DNA of 64,000 bases from Luidia sarsii (taxonomy: Eukaryota > Echinodermata > Asteroidea > Paxillosida > Luidiidae): the NCBI GenBank assembly GCA_949987565.1, contig OX465110.1, positions 12,102,363-12,166,362 of the forward strand, given 5' to 3'. Under the pieces are notes generated by a model. The model saw only the letters and a program-made list of their open reading frames with translations, was not told the origin of the DNA and searched no databases. The position numbers were made by a program, and so were the translations under genes. This document shows positions 58,079 to 64,000 of this stretch, piece by piece. The stretch's first letter is position 1. Every line of letters starts with the position of its first letter.

Positions 58079-61000
58079 GGGTGCAGAACACTAAATAGAG
58101 CTCCCATTGAACACTGTACAAAAACACTCACTTTCAAAGTCAATTATCCCATGCCCAAAAGTCTCTCAGTTCTTGTAGCTATACTTAAAATTGTAGTTTG
58201 GACCTTCATCTCTCAGATTCTTTTCAATTTTAGTGCTCTTAGCCGATTAGATTGTTTGCTAATTACCCTCCGAAAAAACACCCCCAAAATGTGTAGCCGT
58301 CCAACCGAATTTCTGCAAGGATTTTGGGATGGACCCCTCCACTTCCACAGCCAAATAGGGCCACATTTAAAGCCAGATATGTCCAAATTACATACCAAAT
58401 TGAAGAGTGAACCCCCAGGTTGTCTTAAGCTTCACTTGTTCTACAATGTATCAGTTAATTAGCCTCCAAAGACCCCTTATTAAAAAAAAAGTTGTGGGTA
58501 CACACTTTATGATAATCAGCTCGGCGGAGCCATCTTGGATGGATTTTGTGTGCTGCACCCTATAAGGGGGCTAAACTTTAAAGTTGGGTCACAAAATTGG
58601 GCTTAAAATGTGACAGAGATGGTACTGATGCAACATGTGAAAATAAAATTGAAAAAAAGTATTGCGTTTGTCCGCAATGATTGAAAATGTGATGGGTGGG
58701 GGCCCATGCCTTTGTGCACAGTCTGGCATGAAAAAAAACCACTGCTTTAAAGAAGCCATAGGTATACACTTTTTTGACAACTGTATTGGGCTTATGAATA
58801 ACTGAGAGTTCTGAACTTTGGTTAAGAAAGTAAGGAGAAGGGAATAGAAATCGTATTAATTTTTTCATCTTCATTATGTTGGAAATAATAACCAAGAGTC
58901 CAAATAATTATGAGGTCATTATATTTCATAAAAAAATTGTCACTTTGAGTATAATTCACGTGACATGAATTGAAAGGTACCTGCTTGGAAAGAACTCGTT
59001 ACTGTCACTTTATCAGCTGCCACGTAACATGGGTGTAAAGTTGTGGTTCTCCCCTTGCGGTTTAGAACACGATTTTTGTCAACCATTCAATTTGCTGCTT
59101 CCCTCAATCTATATGATATCCGAATTGGTACCGTTTGATCAATGATCATCAGCTTCGGGTGGTCTTCAATAATCATGTGTCGTTGTAATGCGTCACTTGA
59201 CATTAAAGCTGCATTATTTTAACTGGGAAGAGTTATCGTATTGTACATGTTGCTTCAGGTTGAAACTTTGCTTGAGTTTAGAATCGACAATATTTAAGGT
59301 AAAATTTAACTGACATGACATGATTTTCACTTAAACCTCACTAACATTTTCACTTGAACAATTTTGTACATGCATGCCATCGTACTGCGCCATGCATAAT
59401 AATTATGGCTTACGGAAGTATTTTAGTGTGCTGCACCCTTTACTCGCGACGAAATCCAAAAGCCCGCCGTCAACGGCCATGCCCCGTAATTTTAATCGGG
59501 TTCGCTAACATGTATCAGATGTCCGTGACTGTTGCGTAACACAAGTGGCCTTGTGTGGAAGACGCTCGCCTGCCAACGTGTAGGTTCGTGGTTCGATCCC
59601 GGGGGTATTTTTAACTTCTTTTTTTCTCAGCACGATAGTGCGGTATAAGGTGTTTAAAAAACTCCCGCAAACACCAACGTCGCGTGTGGCGCATCTAGAT
59701 GGGTCGCTGTGACGCTGGGACTGTCCTCGTAATCCAGGTTCGCGTCTTCGTACAGGGACACATGCGTTTGGTCGACTCGGCGGCCAAGGTCTAGGGGCCG
59801 CTGTGTTTCCTCCCTCACATGGCGCAGGGTCTACGGGCCTATATGGATGAGGACAGGGAAGGACGTGCGGTGGACCGGTACCGAGGCCTTAAGAGCTCTA
59901 ATAGATCCGTGCACACGGGACGACCCTGGAGGTCCCGGGGATCTGAAAGCTTGGTCTGACACCGCATAACTTTTTTTCTCGCTACTTTGATTTTTTAAGT
60001 GTTTCGTGCTCGTTTTTTCTATTCATTTTTAGCTGTTTGGTCTTCCGAAACAGCTTTTGTTTTCGTTTTTTTTCTTCTATACATTTTGTTTTTTTCTCCC
60101 CTTTTTTTGTCCATCTGTTTCGGTCTTCCGAAACGGCTCTTGTCTTCGTTCTGTTTTGTTTTCTTATTCAAATTTTTTCTTAGTTGTTTCGGTCTTTCAA
60201 AAACAGCTCTTCTTTTCGTTTTTTGTAAATACGCCTTTTCACTTTTTTTTTAACGTGTAAGATATCCGAAACTGTTGCGTAACACAAAGTGTCCTTGTGT
60301 GAAAGACGCTCGACTGCCAACGTGTAGGTTCGTGGTTCGATCCCGGGGGTATTTTTCACTTATTTTTTTTCTCAGCACGACTGTGCTGTATAAGGTGTTT
60401 AAAAAACTCCCGCAAACACCAACGTCGCATGTGGCGCATCTCGATGGGTCGGTGTGATGCTGGGACTCTCCTCGTAATCCAGGTTCGCGTCTCCGTATAG
60501 ACCCGTCTTCGATGACGTCACGGTTTTGTTCATCGGCCATCTTGGATTACACACATGAGCACGTCGTCACCGCCGTTACTAAGTCAGCTGTGCATACAAA
60601 CAACTCCACATGCACGGCGGCAAGTTTTGAACTCGTCGTAGTTGTACTACTACTACTACTGCGTACACTATAGTATATACTAGTTGTGCCATGGAGGAAT
60701 CTCTTTTTATTCCTCCGTGGTTGTATCATGGATTGGAGGAACTTGTTTTGTTGAAAGATGATTAACTTTTGCGCTGTCCTTGGCTGTGGAAGCAGGGCTG
60801 ATCGTGATAAGAAATATTTTGTATCGTTTACCCGCTGTACTGACAAGAGAAGGTGACGCAACTCGTACACTTTCGCTAAAAAGATGGACGAAATGGTTGT
60901 CGCGGGTTAATTGTGTACGGATCTATTCCAGCAATAAAGCCGAGAATGTCGAGAGAACTGTAATAAGCCGACCGTGCAGCATTCGAATTCGCCATGACGA

Positions 61001-61269
61001 CCAACGTAACGTTAAACGAACACAAACGTGCGAGCGAAAGCGTGTGTATTTACTCCAAGATGGCGGATCTCGATGTGTCTAGTAGCAACGTGACGTCAGT
61101 AAGAAGGGTCTATAGCGCTTGTTTTGTAGTAGATATCTGTGTTACTATACGCCTAAGCCTAAGATTGACAAGCTCAGTGCCAGTGAGTACTGCAGCAGTT
61201 GGCAGCGTTCAGGCAACCTAGTTAAAGGATCACCGATAGAGGGCGCCCTGTACGCAAAATGACCCAAAA
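58079..61269 (+). repeat. Macrosatellite unit 15 (3191 bp)
   Basis: Has the 4 bp insertion (near 58831) and lacks ATA (near 59843), as in unit 9. THAP-like ORF start at 60758. Confidence 0.95.
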
Positions 61270-64000
61270 GGGTGCAGAACACTAAATAGAGCTCCCATTG
61301 AACACTGTACAAAAACACTCACTTTCAAAGTCAATTATCCCATGCCCAAAAGTCTCTCAGTTCTTGTAGCTATACTTAAAATTGTAGTTTGGACCTTCAT
61401 CTCTCAGATTCTTTTCAATTTTAGTGCTCTTAGCCGATTAGATTGTTTGCTAATTACCCTCCGAAAAAACACCCCCAAAATGTGTAGCCGTCCAACCGAA
61501 TTTCTGCAAGGATTTTGGGATGGACCCCTCCACTTCCACAGCCAAATAGGGCCACATTTAAAGCAAGATATGTCCAAATTACATACCAAATTGAAGAGTG
61601 AACCCCCAGGTTGTCTTAAGCTTCACTTGTTCTACAATGTATCAGTTAATTAGCCTCCAAAGACCCCTTATTAAAAAAAAAGTTGTGGGTACACACTTTA
61701 TGATAATCAGCTCGGCGGAGCCATCTTGGATGTATTTTGTGTGCTGCACCCTATAAGGGGGCTAAACTTTAAAGTTGGGTCACAAAATTGGGCTTAAAAT
61801 GTGACAGAGATGGTACTGATGCAACATGTGAAAATAAAATTGAAAAAAAGTATTGCGTTTGTCCGCAATGATTGAAAATGTGATGGGTGGGGGCCCATGC
61901 CTTTGTGCACAGTCTGGCATGAAAAAAAACCACTGCTTTAAAGAAGCCATAGGTATACACTTTTTTGACAACTGTATTGGGCTTATGAATAACTGAGAGT
62001 TCTGAACTTTGGTTAAGAAAGGAGAAGGGAATAGAAATCGTATTAATTTTTTCATCTTCATTATGTTGGAAATAATAACCAAGAGTCCAAATAATTATGA
62101 GGTCATTATATTTCATAAAAAAATTGTCACTTTGAGTATAATTCACGTGACATGAATTGAAAGGTACCTGCTTGGAAAGAACTCGTTACTGTCACTTTAT
62201 CAGCTGCCACGTAACATGGGTGTAAAGTTGTGGTTCTCCCCTTGCGGTTTAGAACACGATTTTTGTCAACCATTCAATTTGCTGCTTCCCTCAATCTATA
62301 TGATATCCGAATTGGTACCGTTTGATCAATGATCATCAGCTTCGGGTGGTCTTCAATAATCATGTGTCGTTGTAATGCGTCACTTGACATTAAAGCTGCA
62401 TTATTTTAACTGGGAAGAGTTATCGTATTGTACATGTTGCTTCAGGTTGAAACTTTGCTTGAGTTTAGAATCGACAATATTTAAGGTAAAATTTAACTGA
62501 CATGACATGATTTTCACTTAAACCTCACTAACATTTTCACTTGAACAATTTTGTACATGCATGCCATCGTACTGCGCCATGCATAATAATTATGGCTTAC
62601 GGAAGTATTTTAGTGTGCTGCACCCTTTACTCGCGACGAAATCCAAAAGCCCGCCGTCAACGGCCATGCCCCGTAATTTTAATCGGGTTCGCTAACATGT
62701 ATCAGATGTCCGTGACTGTTGCGTAACACAAGTGGCCTTGTGTGGAAGACGCTCGCCTGCCAACGTGTAGGTTCGTGGTTCGATCCCGGGGGTATTTTTA
62801 ACTTCTTTTTTTCTCAGCACGATAGTGCGGTATAAGGTGTTTAAAAAACTCCCGCAAACACCAACGTCGCGTGTGGCGCATCTAGATGGGTCGCTGTGAC
62901 GCTGGGACTGTCCTCGTAATCCAGGTTCGCGTCTTCGTACAGGGACACATGCGTTTGGTCGACTCGGCGGCCAAGGTCTAGGGGCCGCTGTGTTTCCTCC
63001 CTCACATGGCGCAGGGTCTACGGGCCTATAATATGGATGAGGACAGGGAAGGACGTGCGGTGGACCGGTACCGAGGCCTTAAGAGCTCTAATAGATCCGT
63101 GCACACGGGACGACCCTGGAGGTCCCGGGGATCTGAAAGCTTGGTCTGACACCGCATAACTTTTTTTCTCGCTACTTTGATTTTTTAAGTGTTTCGTGCT
63201 CGTTTTTTCTATTCATTTTTAGCTGTTTGGTCTTCCGAAACAGCTTTTGTTTTCGTTTTTTTTCTTCTATACATTTTGTTTTTTTCTCCCCTTTTTTTGT
63301 CCATCTGTTTCGGTCTTCCGAAACGGCTCTTGTCTTCGTTCTGTTTTGTTTTCTTATTCAAATTTTTTCTTAGTTGTTTCGGTCTTTCAAAAACAGCTCT
63401 TCTTTTCGTTTTTTGTAAATACGCCTTTTCACTTTTTTTTTAACGTGTAAGATATCCGAAACTGTTGCGTAACACAAAGTGTCCTTGTGTGAAAGACGCT
63501 CGACTGCCAACGTGTAGGTTCGTGGTTCGATCCCGGGGGTATTTTTCACTTATTTTTTTTCTCAGCACGACTGTGCTGTATAAGGTGTTTAAAAAACTCC
63601 CGCAAACACCAACGTCGCATGTGGCGCATCTCGATGGGTCGGTGTGATGCTGGGACTCTCCTCGTAATCCAGGTTCGCGTCTCCGTATAGACCCGTCTTC
63701 GATGACGTCACGGTTTTGTTCATCGGCCATCTTGGATTACACACATGAGCACGTCGTCACCGCCGTTACTAAGTCAGCTGTGCATACAAACAACTCCACA
63801 TGCACGGCGGCAAGTTTTGAACTCGTCGTAGTTGTACTACTACTACTACTGCGTACACTATAGTATATACTAGTTGTGCCATGGAGGAATCTCTTTTTAT
63901 TCCTCCGTGGTTGTATCATGGATTGGAGGAACTTGTTTTGTTGAAAGATGATTAACTTTTGCGCTGTCCTTGGCTGTGGAAGCAGGGCTGATCGTGATAA
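61270..64000 (+). repeat. Macrosatellite unit 16, cut by window end
   Basis: Private A at 61565 and T at 61733 (the latter shared with unit 2); has ATA near 63030. The window ends inside the THAP-like ORF that starts at 63948. Confidence 0.95.

Larger units (their letters stand above)
14086..64000 (+). repeat. Macrosatellite array of ~3.19-kb units, at least 15.6 units
   Basis: A head-to-tail array in which each unit starts at GGGTGCAGAACAC. Unit 1 is 2528 bp (it lacks a 660 bp block), units 2-15 are 3187-3191 bp, and unit 16 is cut by the window end at 2731 bp. Units 2-16 differ by a few substitutions and two small indels (a 3 bp ATA and a 4 bp TAAG). Even the (TAC)5 run and the poly-T tracts do not vary, so the array is very recently amplified or strongly homogenised. 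Unit contents are annotated once, on unit 2. The true copy number cannot be known from an assembled sequence. Confidence 0.97.

Noticed and set aside
14086..64000. Array as pure assembly artefact
   Set aside because: Private variants in individual units and a distinct edge unit argue for real repeats, although copy number and unit order remain uncertain.

Overview
The window looks like non-coding and repeat-rich DNA from an animal genome. Evidence is two intron-bounded EGF-like exons with symmetrical phase-1 splice sites, Penelope-like retroelements carrying a GIY-YIG endonuclease, THAP-domain fragments, several MITE-like elements and tRNA-derived SINE-like sequences. The many TAGGCCTA-type palindromes and the mix of elements suggest a marine invertebrate deuterostome such as an echinoderm, but the sequence alone does not prove the species. 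No complete protein-coding gene is present.

Positions 1-12530 form a mosaic. One EGF-like exon occurs twice (5259-5384 and 9528-9653), each inside a ~500 bp duplicated block, so it is probably a tandemly duplicated exon of an EGF-repeat protein. Around the two exons lie four decayed copies of one Penelope-like element family, all on the + strand (2335-5040, 7269-8292, 8883-9372, 10009-12530). No copy is intact: one keeps the GIY-YIG core, another keeps the YIDD reverse-transcriptase core. All four 3' ends carry a pyrimidine-rich repeated 3' region and a minimal hammerhead-ribozyme-like motif. Two copies of a ~480 bp SINE-like repeat (1791-2265 and 8298-8782), a TA-flanked MITE (6186-6369), microsatellites and strong inverted repeats fill the rest.

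Positions 12531-14085 hold a broken THAP domain on the - strand (12645-12978) and a nested pair of MITEs. MITE-B (13608-13975, with a telomere-like interior) has inserted with a CCGG duplication into the right terminal repeat of MITE-A (13360-13985).

Positions 14086-64000 are one head-to-tail macrosatellite of ~3.19 kb units: a short first unit of 2528 bp, fourteen complete units of 3187-3191 bp, and a sixteenth cut by the window end. Only a handful of differences separate the units. Each complete unit carries a 660 bp block missing from unit 1, two copies of a tRNA(Gly)-like SINE head, a GC-rich body, three consecutive hairpins, CRE and YY1-like promoter motifs, a hairpin with a small upstream ORF, a THAP-domain N-terminal exon-like ORF, a second YY1/ATG/donor module and a CTCF-like motif. 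Shared variants exactly 19,138 bp apart show a higher-order duplication of units 6-9 as units 12-15. The arrangement resembles vertebrate macrosatellites such as DXZ4 or D4Z4, and it is the best candidate here for an undescribed system. Function is inference, and copy number in an assembly of near-identical repeats may be wrong.
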